Shown: positions 43,246-53,100 of the stretch, piece by piece
Layout of the letters: every line of letters starts with the position of its first letter
Position numbering within the stretch: the stretch's first letter is position 1
Source of the DNA: Bacteroidota bacterium
Lineage (GTDB): Bacteria; Bacteroidota; Bacteroidia; B-17B0; Aurantibacillaceae
Direction: 5' to 3'
Assembly: GCA_021323535.1 (NCBI GenBank)
Contig: JAJONO010000003.1
Span: 1-64,000, forward strand
Length of the DNA stretch: 64,000 nucleotides
Notes under the pieces: generated by a model
Seen by the model: the letters and a program-made list of their open reading frames with translations, nothing else
Told to the model about the DNA's origin: nothing
The model's database searches: none
Translations under genes and position numbers: made by a program

Positions 43246-46052
43246 TGATTAAACTAAAATTAAAAGCTGTTTTACTATTGTTAATAGTAAACCAGATAAT
43301 GCGTGGGCAAGTACCCAATGACGTACTTGTAGATTGCTATGATGTGTTTTCTCCATACTATGGAACCCCATGGTGGGGTAATGCTTATGATTACACAACA
43401 TTAAGAAGCAATTCACAGGTAGTAAAAAATATTCAGTTTATAGACTATTCAAGAACCGAATTGAAAAGCGCCGTTTCTGTGAGGTTAAGCTCTGGTGTTC
43501 ATGTAGGGAATTTAATGCCGGCCACCTGGGAATGGACTTCTTATTTTCACGCGGGAATAGATCCGACTATTCTGGAAATTGCATCTTTTCATCCTGGTAT
43601 ATGGTCGTGCGCACAATATGATAAATTCGAAGTAGGAATTAAATTACCTCCAGCCATCGATCAGCAGGTAGAGACTTTTTTAAATGGCGGAACAGGTATA
43701 AATCCGTATAATCCTGATGAGTTAAGGATTGAAGCTAATTTTACGCACATGGCTTCTTCTACTAACTACTATAGGGAAGGATTTTATTACCGTGAGATAG
43801 TAAACAATGAAACTAATACAGGATACGTTCAGTCAAAATCCACATATCCGTTTCGTGTGCGAATAGCGCCACCTAATTACGGCACATATTATTACAATAT
43901 TAAATTAAAACATCTTGGAAATGAAATTGGTTCAACAGAAGGATTAATGGAAGTTGGACTCAGCAACAAGAAAGGTTTTTTACATGTTGGTAACGATAAC
44001 TATCTGAAAGATGATCATAACAACCCGTTTTTTGTAATGGGGCAGGATTTCGGTGAAATTTTTCATGATTACAATCTGCCAAATACTTGTGGAGGCCCTA
44101 TACAACCAGGCGACATAATTACATATAGAAATCGTATAAATAATCTCGCCGATAATGGTGGTAATTTTATCAGGGTGCCAATGCAGGTTGAGAATTTTGA
44201 AATAGAATGGGGTGAATTAGGTGTATATGGAAGTAACAGGACTGGTGGAAATAATTTCGACAGGCAATACAGAGCAAAGGAATTAGATAATGTATTCAAT
44301 ACCTGTGAAGCACGCGACGTTTATATTCAATTACTAACTGAATTGGACCAGAAATTTCAACATCCTAACTTCATTCATTATGTTTGTGGACTTCCAAATG
44401 TATGGCCGGCGTCTCCCTATTCATCTATTCCTGGAGTGAGTGGTTATCTGGATTATTTTACCAACCAGAATGTTTTTAATCAGTATTTAAAGAGGTTAAG
44501 ATATATTAATGCGCGGTTTGGTTATTCACCTAATCTTGGGATCTGGGAAACCTGCAATGAAATCAATAATATAGGACATGGTTATTCAAATTCTTATATG
44601 AATAGTTTAAGTACAAGGCAAGCTATACATACTTGGGCAATCAACATGGATAATACAGTAAAATCCTTTTATCCAAAACATCTTACTACAATAAGTATGG
44701 CCGATAATCAATATATGGAACCAAATAATCTTGAAAATCCAACCCGGTTGACAAATTACGATATTCGTAGCCCGCATCATTACGGACATGACAAAAATGT
44801 ACCTAAAGTGAGGTGGGAAAAATCCGGGATTCAGATAGGAGGTTTATTAGGTACAGAAAGAAAGCCAGCTCTGTGGGGAGAACTGGGTATTACAGACGGT
44901 GTTGAAGTGGATGATTGCAGCGATGTTGAGTTTCATAAGGCGCTTTGGCTTACAAGTATGTCTGGTTGTGCCGGAGCTGGTTTATACAGGTACGCATATG
45001 AACTGGATCCTTATAGAGTTCATTTTAAACCCATCAAAGCTTTTTTTACAAATTTTCCATTCTTCACAAATACTTTTAGTCAGAAGCATGATAAATTTCC
45101 TGAAGCTTCTACGGCTAATAATGTTGAAGCTTTTTATAATGTAAATGAAAGCGGAACAAGAGCATACGCTTGGATTCATAACCGTGATTTTTATTGGGCG
45201 AATGATCCTCAGTTTGTTCCTGTACCTGATTTTTGTCCGAAAGACTGGAAGAGTCAAACTCAGGGAGTTGCTCCTGTTTATATGGAAGAAATTAAACTGG
45301 GTGGATTTAATATCGGTCAGCAATACAAAGTGGATCGTTGGAGTTGTTATGGTGAAGGAGGTTTTGAGACAAGCGCGACTATAACCGCAAATCTTTTTCA
45401 AAAAATTACTTTCATGCATATTTTTGGTAACGAACGTCCTCCATTTGCTGATCCGGCAGTGGCTCCGGATTTCGCCTTTAAAATTTACCCTAAAGACGAT
45501 GCGAATTTCAAGACCATTGGAAACTCATACACAAATAATCACTCAGGTACAGTGATTTTACCAAATGATTCATCTGTTGTAAGTAATGTTCCTGTTCAGA
45601 TTGATCTTCATAACAATCAGACAATAAAATATCATTACTGGGATTTCGGAAACGGGGTAACTACCACAGAAACAAAAACGGTTGTTGTGTACGATAAGCC
45701 AGGTACGTATCATGCTTTGTATTCAACATTAAATTCAAAAGGAGATACAGTAACTTATAAGCAAACCTTTTTTGTGAAAAATCCGAATAAATTCAAAAAC
45801 GGAAGTGTTGCAGATAAAGTCAATGTTGTTGTTTATCCTAATCCGGGAAAAGGTTCATATACTTTAAGGACTGAAAAAGAAGATACTTATGCTGTTGAAA
45901 TATTCAACATGTATGGCGCTCTGGTTAACTCAACACAATTTACAGGCACCGAACAACAGATTAATATTGAAAATCTGAGTCATGGGGTTTATATGTTTTA
46001 TATTAAGCGCAAGGATGGAGTTGGGCAATACATAAAAGTAATTAAGCAATAA
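43245..46052 (+). CDS. T9SS-exported glycoside hydrolase (clan A-like) with PKD domain
   Basis: 935 residues. Signal peptide (LKLKAVLLLLIVNQIMRGQ), then an N-terminal beta domain resembling DUF5060. A TIM-barrel hydrolase follows: NNPFFVMGQDFGEIF, NGGNFIRVPM, the acid/base site IWETCNEINNIG (E439) and the nucleophile site PALWGELGIT (E546), the spacing of clan GH-A enzymes. A PKD domain (YHYWDFGNGVTTTETK, about 795-850) and a type A sorting domain (VVYPNPGKGSY ... YIKVIKQ) follow. ATG 43245 is preferred to GTG 43242; it overlaps the stop of the fibre gene. The enzyme should act on extracellular polysaccharide; exact GH family and substrate are not resolvable by eye. Confidence 0.87.
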   Translation: MIKLKLKAVLLLLIVNQIMRGQVPNDVLVDCYDVFSPYYGTPWWGNAYDYTTLRSNSQVVKNIQFIDYSRTELKSAVSVRLSSGVHVGNLMPATWEWTSYFHAGIDPTILEIASFHPGIWSCAQYDKFEVGIKLPPAIDQQVETFLNGGTGINPYNPDELRIEANFTHMASSTNYYREGFYYREIVNNETNTGYVQSKSTYPFRVRIAPPNYGTYYYNIKLKHLGNEIGSTEGLMEVGLSNKKGFLHVGNDNYLKDDHNNPFFVMGQDFGEIFHDYNLPNTCGGPIQPGDIITYRNRINNLADNGGNFIRVPMQVENFEIEWGELGVYGSNRTGGNNFDRQYRAKELDNVFNTCEARDVYIQLLTELDQKFQHPNFIHYVCGLPNVWPASPYSSIPGVSGYLDYFTNQNVFNQYLKRLRYINARFGYSPNLGIWETCNEINNIGHGYSNSYMNSLSTRQAIHTWAINMDNTVKSFYPKHLTTISMADNQYMEPNNLENPTRLTNYDIRSPHHYGHDKNVPKVRWEKSGIQIGGLLGTERKPALWGELGITDGVEVDDCSDVEFHKALWLTSMSGCAGAGLYRYAYELDPYRVHFKPIKAFFTNFPFFTNTFSQKHDKFPEASTANNVEAFYNVNESGTRAYAWIHNRDFYWANDPQFVPVPDFCPKDWKSQTQGVAPVYMEEIKLGGFNIGQQYKVDRWSCYGEGGFETSATITANLFQKITFMHIFGNERPPFADPAVAPDFAFKIYPKDDANFKTIGNSYTNNHSGTVILPNDSSVVSNVPVQIDLHNNQTIKYHYWDFGNGVTTTETKTVVVYDKPGTYHALYSTLNSKGDTVTYKQTFFVKNPNKFKNGSVADKVNVVVYPNPGKGSYTLRTEKEDTYAVEIFNMYGALVNSTQFTGTEQQINIENLSHGVYMFYIKRKDGVGQYIKVIKQ

Positions 46053-46073
46053 TTGTTTTTAATTTTTAAAAAG

Positions 46074-46107
46074 AAGATCCGTAATTATTCATTGCGGATC
46101 TTTTTTT
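46074..46107 (+). terminator. Rho-independent terminator after the glycoside hydrolase gene
   Basis: AAGATCCG (46074-46081) pairs with CGGATCTT (46095-46102), and the stem is followed by a T7-type run. It also covers the 3' end of the minus-strand small gene at 46106. Confidence 0.85.
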
Positions 46108-46348
46108 ACATACACGAACACTCTACCATCTCCAGTGTAAACTTCCAGATCTTCAGGGCGTATTTATTGTCAATGTTCATGAATAATCCTCTTGCAGGAT
46201 ACCATACGTCCCAGTTATCGGTGTCGCAGGTAAAATAAAGATTGGGTACGCCTTTTAGTTTCGCAAAAGTGATCTGCTGTGTTTCGTTATCGCAGTACCA
46301 GCTACATGCGTTTCTGCAATCGCTGCCTTTTTTAAGCAACTGTATCAT
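46106..46348 (-). CDS. Small cysteine-rich hypothetical protein
   Basis: 80 residues beginning MIQLLKKGSDCRNACSWYCD, with six cysteines in total and aromatic-rich stretches (LYFTCDTDNWDVWYPARGLF, KIWKFTLEMVECSCM). There is no signal peptide or membrane helix and I do not recognise a family. The amino-acid composition is that of a folded protein, with Trp, Cys and Tyr well represented, which argues for a real gene. It lies downstream of the minus-strand membrane gene cluster and ends in the shared terminator at 46074-46107. Confidence 0.6.
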   Translation of the reverse strand: MIQLLKKGSDCRNACSWYCDNETQQITFAKLKGVPNLYFTCDTDNWDVWYPARGLFMNIDNKYALKIWKFTLEMVECSCM

Positions 46349-46511
46349 TATCTACCATAGCGGGGCAGGTCTTGTTTAATACAAACGCTGTTCTTTTGAG
46401 TTTTTATAAAAAGAAGGTTTTTTAGAAACGTTGTATACAATAACCACAAGAAGAACCAGTGCTGTTGAAGCTATAAGTGGGATATGTTTTCTTGTTGGTT
46501 TTAGAGGTAAT

Positions 46512-47132
46512 TTACCAGGATGTTAACTCTTTTTGTTTCGCAATCATCAACGAAGAAGTTCCCATTAAAAAACTCATCCAGAAGATAGGATAACCCATCT
46601 TTACAATGTCCACCCAATTAGTTCCGGTTCCAAAACCAGAATTGATATGAATAGTAATATTGCTTAATGGAAATGTTGCCAGTGAAAATAAGAGAATGAT
46701 AGGCATGTTGGATTCTTTATTCTTTTTTAAGAGCTTGTGTATAACCATCCAGTACATTAGAACAAGAAATGGAAAAATAAGTACTACAATAGATGACAGT
46801 ATCAATGCTTCGGATCCGGAAATGAACCATCGTCTATAAATATTGAAATTGACGAATTTACCTGCTTCAAAACAAATGAGATTGATGATATAAAAAAATA
46901 AAACAGAAAATAGAATGTTTGTTGTCACGGTTTGTTCCCTTCCTATAAATGGTACGCTACAGGCAATTGCTGCAATTAAAAGCGAAATATAAGGAGAGTA
47001 CAAGGTCACGAAAAGCCAGTTCAGTCCTTCCCATCCCGGTCTGTATAAAATTTCCCAGATCCAGATTCCCCAGGCTGTTAAGGACAAAATGAAAATCAGA
47101 ACCAAAGAAATAATGAATCTCTTCGATGTCAT
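46512..47132 (-). CDS. Integral membrane protein, unknown function
   Basis: 206 residues with about six predicted transmembrane segments, including FIISLVLIFILSLTAWGIWI, LYSPYISLLIAAIACSVPF, ALILSSIVVLIFPFLVLMYW and YPIFWMSFLMGTSSLMIA. No family is recognised. It follows mscL with a 4-base gap and is probably the last gene of the minus-strand operon from 48890. A short hydrophobic reading frame in the +1 phase continues past its stop (46376-46522). Confidence 0.75.
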   Translation of the reverse strand: MTSKRFIISLVLIFILSLTAWGIWIWEILYRPGWEGLNWLFVTLYSPYISLLIAAIACSVPFIGREQTVTTNILFSVLFFYIINLICFEAGKFVNFNIYRRWFISGSEALILSSIVVLIFPFLVLMYWMVIHKLLKKNKESNMPIILLFSLATFPLSNITIHINSGFGTGTNWVDIVKMGYPIFWMSFLMGTSSLMIAKQKELTSW

Positions 47133-47136
47133 TTAA

Positions 47137-47553
47137 TTAATTTTTATTTTTGAGAAGGTCGCGGATCTCGGTAAGTAACAGTTCTTCTTTAGTAGGTTCA
47201 ACCGGAGCGGGAACTTCTTCCTGTTTCTTTTTCATTTTATTAATGGTCTTTACTACCAAAAACATGCAAAAGGCAACAATGACAAAGTCAAGAATATCGG
47301 TAATAAATTCTCCGTACTTGATCGAAGCTTCAGGAACATCTTTTCCGGAAGCATCTTTGTGCGCTTCGGTAAGAACATATTTCATGTCTTTAAAGTCCAT
47401 GTTGGCTGTAATTTTTCCAATCAATGGCATCACTATTCCCTGGATAAAACCCGTAACTATTTTTCCAAACGCGGCACCCATTACAAAAGCAACGGCCATA
47501 TCAATGAGGTTGCCTTTCATGGCAAACTCTTTAAATTCTTTGATGATTCCCAT
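47137..47553 (-). CDS. mscL: Large-conductance mechanosensitive channel
   Basis: MscL opens under membrane tension to release solutes during hypo-osmotic shock. The 138-residue protein has the N-terminal helix MGIIKEFKEFAMKGNLIDMA and the pore helix VAFVMGAAFGKIVTGFIQGIV. A periplasmic loop, the second helix (YGEFITDILDFVIVAFCMFLVV) and the charged C-terminal bundle (TKEELLLTEIRDLLKNKN) follow. Length is normal for the family. It sits 6 bases after the SRPBCC-membrane gene and 4 bases before the next membrane gene, so it is inside an operon. Confidence 0.97.
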   Translation of the reverse strand: MGIIKEFKEFAMKGNLIDMAVAFVMGAAFGKIVTGFIQGIVMPLIGKITANMDFKDMKYVLTEAHKDASGKDVPEASIKYGEFITDILDFVIVAFCMFLVVKTINKMKKKQEEVPAPVEPTKEELLLTEIRDLLKNKN

Positions 47554-47559
47554 AATGTG

Positions 47560-48492
47560 TTATTTTTTGTATTTGTTTTTAAGATCTTTTTCCAGGTTAT
47601 TGAACACATAATCATGTTCCTGTTCAATCCCTAATTTTTCCATGGGCTCCCAATAAAAACGCGGTGTAAGTTCTGAAGTGTAAGTTGTAATACGGATAAG
47701 TTTACATTTAGTATTATCTACTTTTTCAAAATAGTAGATGGCTTCTTTAAACCCAAGCCAGGTACGACCTGTAAGATCATAGTCGATCACATCCATCTTT
47801 AATACTTTTCCCTTTTCAATCTGCGTGACTTTCTCTGTGATCGTTCCGCCGCCAAACTCAAAACGGCTCAGATTTCCGCTTTTAAAATAACAGGTTCGCA
47901 GCGCACCCACTTCTTCTTTTTCCAAAACGCATTTTGTTGGTACAGGCAAATCAAAATGCATCAGGAATGGTTTTTCCGCGTCCAATGTATCTACCGATTT
48001 AATGGCGTCATAAACTTCTTCGCAGGTATAATTAAATACTTTTTCAGTTTTTATTTCCAGTACTTCTTTTCTGTCTTTATTTAAAAACTGTTCGGCAGGC
48101 GCGGCAATCAGAAAAGGAATTAAAGGCAGGAACAGAACAGGAAGTTTATCGTGTTTAATTTGCCGGTAACGTTTTATGAGGTGCATGATGATACTTACAA
48201 TAAATAAAATGGAAATAATAAAAGGAAGCGCCATCACAATACAAATGAAACCCGAAAATCCGAATGCTCCCAGGCATACCAAAAGTATGGCTGTTGCTGC
48301 AAAAGCGCCCCACATCGCAGTTTTACGGTTAGGCAAGGCGCCTATTGAAATGCCAAGGGTAATTGGTAGCAGTACAAATAATATCCAGCTTAAACTGGCA
48401 AGACCCAGGAAAAGGAAAATAATACCTATACCGAAAAATACGGAGGTTAGAATAATAGAAATTTTAAAACTTCTGTCTCTTAGCAAACTCAT
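47560..48492 (-). CDS. Membrane protein with C-terminal SRPBCC-like domain
   Basis: 310 residues. About four transmembrane helices occupy the N-terminal half (ILTSVFFGIGIIFLFLGLA, ILFVLLPITLGISIGAL, ALPFIISILFIVSIIMHLI, PVLFLPLIPFLIAAPA). A soluble domain then begins with EIKTEKVFNYTCEEVYDAI and continues through GGGTITEKVTQIEKGKVLKM to ITTYTSELTPRFYWEPME. That is the helix-grip SRPBCC/polyketide-cyclase pattern used for hydrophobic ligand binding. The start overlaps the DUF1801 stop by four bases (ATGA). Function is unknown. Confidence 0.78.
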   Translation of the reverse strand: MSLLRDRSFKISIILTSVFFGIGIIFLFLGLASLSWILFVLLPITLGISIGALPNRKTAMWGAFAATAILLVCLGAFGFSGFICIVMALPFIISILFIVSIIMHLIKRYRQIKHDKLPVLFLPLIPFLIAAPAEQFLNKDRKEVLEIKTEKVFNYTCEEVYDAIKSVDTLDAEKPFLMHFDLPVPTKCVLEKEEVGALRTCYFKSGNLSRFEFGGGTITEKVTQIEKGKVLKMDVIDYDLTGRTWLGFKEAIYYFEKVDNTKCKLIRITTYTSELTPRFYWEPMEKLGIEQEHDYVFNNLEKDLKNKYKK

Positions 48493-48890
48493 GATTTTTT
48501 CTTTGCTGTTTTTTTCTTTGTTTTTTTCAGGGACTCTTTTTCAGTATTTTCTTTTACACGAAACTTAACCATGTCTGTAATTAACTTCACAGGTACTTTT
48601 GTTCCGTACGGAAACTTAATGGTTCCTTTACTCGTTTCATATTTCTTAAGTTGTTCCTTGAATTTTTCAACCAGGCTGCCGGAGCCAGGAAAAAAACTAT
48701 AATGCGTTTTAAAATTACCAAAATAAACTAATGGGCCGGCCAGTTTATACGATGGCATTCCGTAACCGATCCCTTCTTCGGCTTTCGGCGCTGCTTTTTT
48801 AATCACGAGGCGAAGATGCTCCAGTGTTTCGCGGATCTCTTCAGGTTGATCGGCTATGTATTGGTCAATGTTTTTATATTCTGTTTTCAT
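48489..48890 (-). CDS. DUF1801 domain protein (YdhG-like)
   Basis: 133 residues with the family pattern YIADQPEEIRETLEHLR, EEGIGYGMPSYKLAGPLVYF, THYSFFPGSG and KGTIKFPYGTKVP. The Lys-rich tail (KKTKKKTAKKKS) suggests nucleic-acid or acidic-surface contact. It is first in the operon with the SRPBCC membrane gene (4-base overlap), mscL and a membrane protein. The family is widespread but functionally uncharacterised. Confidence 0.9.
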   Translation of the reverse strand: MKTEYKNIDQYIADQPEEIRETLEHLRLVIKKAAPKAEEGIGYGMPSYKLAGPLVYFGNFKTHYSFFPGSGSLVEKFKEQLKKYETSKGTIKFPYGTKVPVKLITDMVKFRVKENTEKESLKKTKKKTAKKKS

Positions 48891-49002
48891 ATTGTGCTGG
48901 TAAAATCGTCTTTCATTACTTAAATGTAACGAAATTTATAGAAACAGAAATCAGGTTTTGTTTCTGAAGTAAAAATGGCATATTTTTTTATACCAAAGAA
49001 AC

Positions 49003-49371
49003 ATGATCACGAAATTGGAAAATCTTCCTTCAAATATGGTTGGCTTCAGAGCCGAAGGAGAAATTACGGAAAAAGACTTTAACGAAATTGTAATGCCTGA
49101 AGTTGACAGAATGGTTAATTCGGAGGGAGAACTGAACTATCTCCTGGTACTTGACACTTCTCTTAAAAATTTCACCATGGGCGCATGGTTAAAAGATGCC
49201 GCAATGGGAATTAAGCATCTTCTCAAATGGAACAGAGCTGCTATTGTAACGGATATTGAAAGTGTGCGAACTTTTACCAAAGGTTTCAGTTGGTTCATGC
49301 CCGGCGAGTTCAAGGGCTTTGCTCAAAAAGATTTACAGAACGCGATTGACTGGGCATCGGGTAAGTCCTGA
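49003..49371 (+). CDS. STAS/SEC14 (SpoIIAA-like) domain protein
   Basis: 122 residues matching the SpoIIAA-like family: VGFRAEGEITEKDFNEIVMP, LNYLLVLDTSLKNFTMGAWLKD, and KWNRAAIVTDIESVRTF with a late FMPGEFKGFAQKDLQNAIDW. Members have a STAS-like fold but lack the classical phosphorylatable serine site; function is mostly unknown. It is a single gene between two minus-strand genes, without a partner kinase or sigma factor in the vicinity. Confidence 0.88.
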   Translation: MITKLENLPSNMVGFRAEGEITEKDFNEIVMPEVDRMVNSEGELNYLLVLDTSLKNFTMGAWLKDAAMGIKHLLKWNRAAIVTDIESVRTFTKGFSWFMPGEFKGFAQKDLQNAIDWASGKS

Positions 49372-49406
49372 TCATCTAAAGTAAATTCTGAATTATACCG
49401 TTTGAA

Positions 49407-50024
49407 TTAAAACGAATATCCGAGACTTACATTCAGGCGGGGATCTAATTTGGTTGGAATATCATTGGTATAAGGTCCGCTGTGATCGGCGTTGGAAAAT
49501 AATTTATAAGCGACCCTGTGTAGAACACCAAAACCAATACCGGCATCTACCTGAAAATGTTTTCCGAAAGTTTCCTGGAAACCAATCGCGCCTCCTCCGC
49601 CAATATGGAGTTCTTCCTCTTTGGCGAAATAAGCCAGGTCATATGTGTTTTGAGGAAAAGTGTTTATGCGAAAACGATGCTTGTTAAATTTTGCATACGC
49701 CCCACAATAGAAACCGCTTTGGGGTTTTTCTTTTCTCCAGAATAATTTATACTGTACAATGAAATTGTCGTACCGGCTGGTGTAATTTTGGGTAGGTCTG
49801 GTTTCGTAAAACCTATTGTAATTCCACGTTGCCATTATTGCGTGGCGTTTTAAGAAACCAAGTTCGATTGATATTCCGGCAGCTTCATAACCGGAAATGA
49901 AATTCAAGGTATAGTAGGCAAGATCTGTTTTAATGGTAAATATAGGATTCTTACGGGAGGAATCAATTTGTGCTTTGACGATTAATGGGAATAAAGCGAT
50001 CAGGAATACAAATTTTAAATTCAT
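49407..50024 (-). CDS. Predicted outer-membrane beta-barrel protein
   Basis: 205 residues. Signal peptide MNLKFVFLIALFPLIVKAQ is followed by alternating strands (YTLNFISGYEAAGISIELGF, HAIMATWNYNRFYE, FHVDAGIG-like FQVDAGIGFGVLHRVAY) and a terminal NVSLGYSF with final Phe. The pattern resembles small DUF3575-like outer-membrane proteins. The function is unknown. It is not obviously coupled to either neighbour. Confidence 0.72.
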   Translation of the reverse strand: MNLKFVFLIALFPLIVKAQIDSSRKNPIFTIKTDLAYYTLNFISGYEAAGISIELGFLKRHAIMATWNYNRFYETRPTQNYTSRYDNFIVQYKLFWRKEKPQSGFYCGAYAKFNKHRFRINTFPQNTYDLAYFAKEEELHIGGGGAIGFQETFGKHFQVDAGIGFGVLHRVAYKLFSNADHSGPYTNDIPTKLDPRLNVSLGYSF

Positions 50025-50097
50025 GGTCTAAAATAGATTTAATCTTTTAAATACAGACATCAGGTTTTTATCTGGTTTCCTAAAATGATTTATATGG

Positions 50098-50126
50098 AAT
50101 AAAAAAGGCGCCGTTTCCAGCGCCTC
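50098..50126 (-). terminator. Terminator after the T9SS metalloprotease gene
   Basis: GGCGC (50107-50111) pairs with GCGCC (50120-50124); on the minus strand a T6 run follows. The element is nearly identical to the terminator at 55364-55394. Confidence 0.8.
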
Positions 50127-50148
50127 TTATTAAAGTAGGATTTAAAAC

Positions 50149-53100
50149 TTATTCAATGATCAGTTTCTGACTACCGATCGTTTTATTACCTTCTGTTATT
50201 TTTACAAGGTATAAACCACTTTTAAGTTCTTTGGTGTTTAATACATGAGTAGAAGTTCCGGTTGAAAGTTGTTGCTGAATCACAATTTTTCCAGTGATAT
50301 CCATTACCATAACTTCGGTTGTATTTGTAAGTCCACGTGTATCAAAATACAGGTTGGTGTATTCTTTAGAAGGATTAGGATACAACTTGAACGATTTCAT
50401 TTCTGATGCCGACCAATTATTATTTGCCGGTTTAGGAGATGTTTTCGCCTGTGAAGGAAGATCAATGAATTCGAAATGCCTGCCATCATTGATCAGTTTG
50501 TTCAATGCTAAAGCCGAAGGATAGGCCACATCTGCCTGGTTTCTGAGAACAGATGCAATTACTGACTGAAGCTGACCGTCTTTTTTCATATCGTTGATTG
50601 AAGCACCATTCTTTTTCGACTGAAGAAGTAGTTTCTGAATAGCCATGTAATTAACGTATTCGTCTTTTGTTTCTATTGTAGAAAGCAGCTGACCTGCTTC
50701 AGAAAGTTTGTTATATGAAAGATAAGCTGCCAACAGATGGTATTTTGCATCAGGTCTGTCGTCTGTTTTCATAATTTCAAGAATATTATTTTCATCGCTT
50801 TCCTGCTCCAGCATGGTTCTGATCATTTGATCGATCATAACGCCTTTTTCATGATTGAGTTCAGATAATTCACTGGTAATAGCTGAACTGTTATCGGTTT
50901 CCGCTTTTTTCAACAGTTCTGCAATTCTTGTGTTTTTTTCTGCAATAACCTGTTTTATATCTGAAGGCATCGTTTTTTGGCTACTACCGCTACCGCTACC
51001 GCTACCGCCACCAAGTACTGCAGGACACATAGATGATACATAACCGGTGGAAAGAGGCGAATTCACAAATAAAGAATTGTCATAATAAAATGGTTGTGTC
51101 CATGAACCGCTAACCGGGTTGTAATAATACTGGATAGAGTTTGCGGCCCCTGGTGATCCGAAGAAACCATTATCCATATAATCCGACATAAGCGCGGGAT
51201 TAGAATTATTGGTATGAGAAAAGAAGTTGTTCGCTCCACCGCTCGTAGAACCCTGAGCTTTATCTATTCTGCCATTATAACCGAGCGTGGCATCCCATGC
51301 CATGTATAAATCGGTATAGTTTAAACCGTTCACACCTTGGCCGTATTGGTTACATTTAAATTTAAGTCCGTCGCCGGGATTTGTTCCCTGGTTATCGCCG
51401 TAAACAGTTGAACCCGCTCCCATCATGTTTATATTGTTGCGGTACACCAAATTATTTAAACCATTCGATTTATTAATACATATTCCGGTAGCAAGACTAA
51501 GATTGTAGTTTGATGTTTGCGTTGTCCAGATAGTATTATTAGAGATGTCGTAAGCGGAAGAGTTTTCAAAATAAATTCCGTACGGAAGAAATGGAATACT
51601 GTTTAATCCCTGGCCCACATTTATTCTGTTGTTGGTTGCTACTGTGTAATAAGTTCCTCCAATGTAAATGGACCTGTTACAGTTAGTAAAATCATTATTG
51701 TTTACAATAACATTTGATGCGGGAACACCATTCTGTACCTGTACGCCATAATGAAGGTTATTGAAGGTGGAAGGATTGTTTGTTGAATAAGCGGCACATC
51801 CGTTCGGACCCCATAACGAACACACCTGGTAGCGGTCTACAGTATAACTTGCGTCGATGCTGTAAAAACCACTACCTCTTTTATCGATTGCCGGTAACGG
51901 ACTTCTTGTGTTCTGATATGTATTCCCCCTGTATTGAATACCACGAACTTCCCACATAGAAATGAATACATTAGGATCAGGATTTCCGGCCATTTTTAAA
52001 ACGTCATTTGTTTCAAATAAAGAATTTCTTATATAACCGATATTTGCAATGATTGTTGTGTAGGTTGGATTGTAATTCTGATAGCTCAGATATTGAATGG
52101 CTTTGATGTTATTGATAAATTGTGCGCCATCACACTGTATAATTCCTCCTGTATATCCACCCCAGTCCCAGTTTCCATTCTCATCGTACTTGATGGTGGT
52201 AATTGCATTATCTGCATCTTTCACAGTTCCCTGGTTTATGATACGTACAATTCCCTGGTCGGTGCTTAAGCCATTGCTTCCAATCAACTGGCGTATGCTG
52301 CTTGTTCCCCAAACTTGTATCCCCTGCCAGCCTTTGCACCACGAATAAATTTCACCGCCGTCAATAATAAGACGTGCGCCGCGTTCAACAATGATCCTGC
52401 CTGCATTTGCCATTCCAACTTTACATTTAATTGTAAGAGTGGCTCCGGGTTTTACAATAATGTCCCTGTACATTTGAATATCAAAATCCCACGTTTCATT
52501 TGCTGTAATGTTCCATGGTGCCTGGTAACTCGACGTCATTTCTTTAGCGAATTTTCTTAGACCGTTTCCGCCTGTGCCCGGGGCGAGATGCAGGTTACGA
52601 ATGCGACGCCCCATTTGAAGAGGAGTGATCCAACCCATACCAAGACAGCCACCACCGCTCATTACGTTATTGGTACAAATGGTAGATCCGTTCTCATAAC
52701 AAACATTGCAAGGATTAGTACCGGTTGGACAATTTGGATTATTGATCGGGAAAAGATCGCTTAAGAAATCCGGGGTTGCACACGGCGCATCCGGACAACA
52801 ACTTGTTCCGTAAGTATGTCCCCAACCACAGGTATGACCAATTTCATGACGTAAATGTTCGCCACACCACCAAAGACCCATAGGTGGAGCAACCACAAAT
52901 GTATGAACGAAAGGCCCGTTAGAATTAGCGCTGGCATAACCGGCAGCACCAAGATAATATCCATTGTTGAAAATGATTGGTAAGCCTTCGTTAAGTCGGG
53001 CAGGATCGGCAGCTGTTATTGCATTGAAAATATGCGTGTCGTTATATGTACTGCTAACGGCGGCAACATTCAGATTATCGTCGTTATAAAAGTAAATGTT

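Noticed and set aside
49003-49371. SpoIIAA-like protein as an anti-sigma antagonist
   Set aside because: This SpoIIAA-like family lacks the classical phosphorylation site and there is no kinase or sigma partner beside it.
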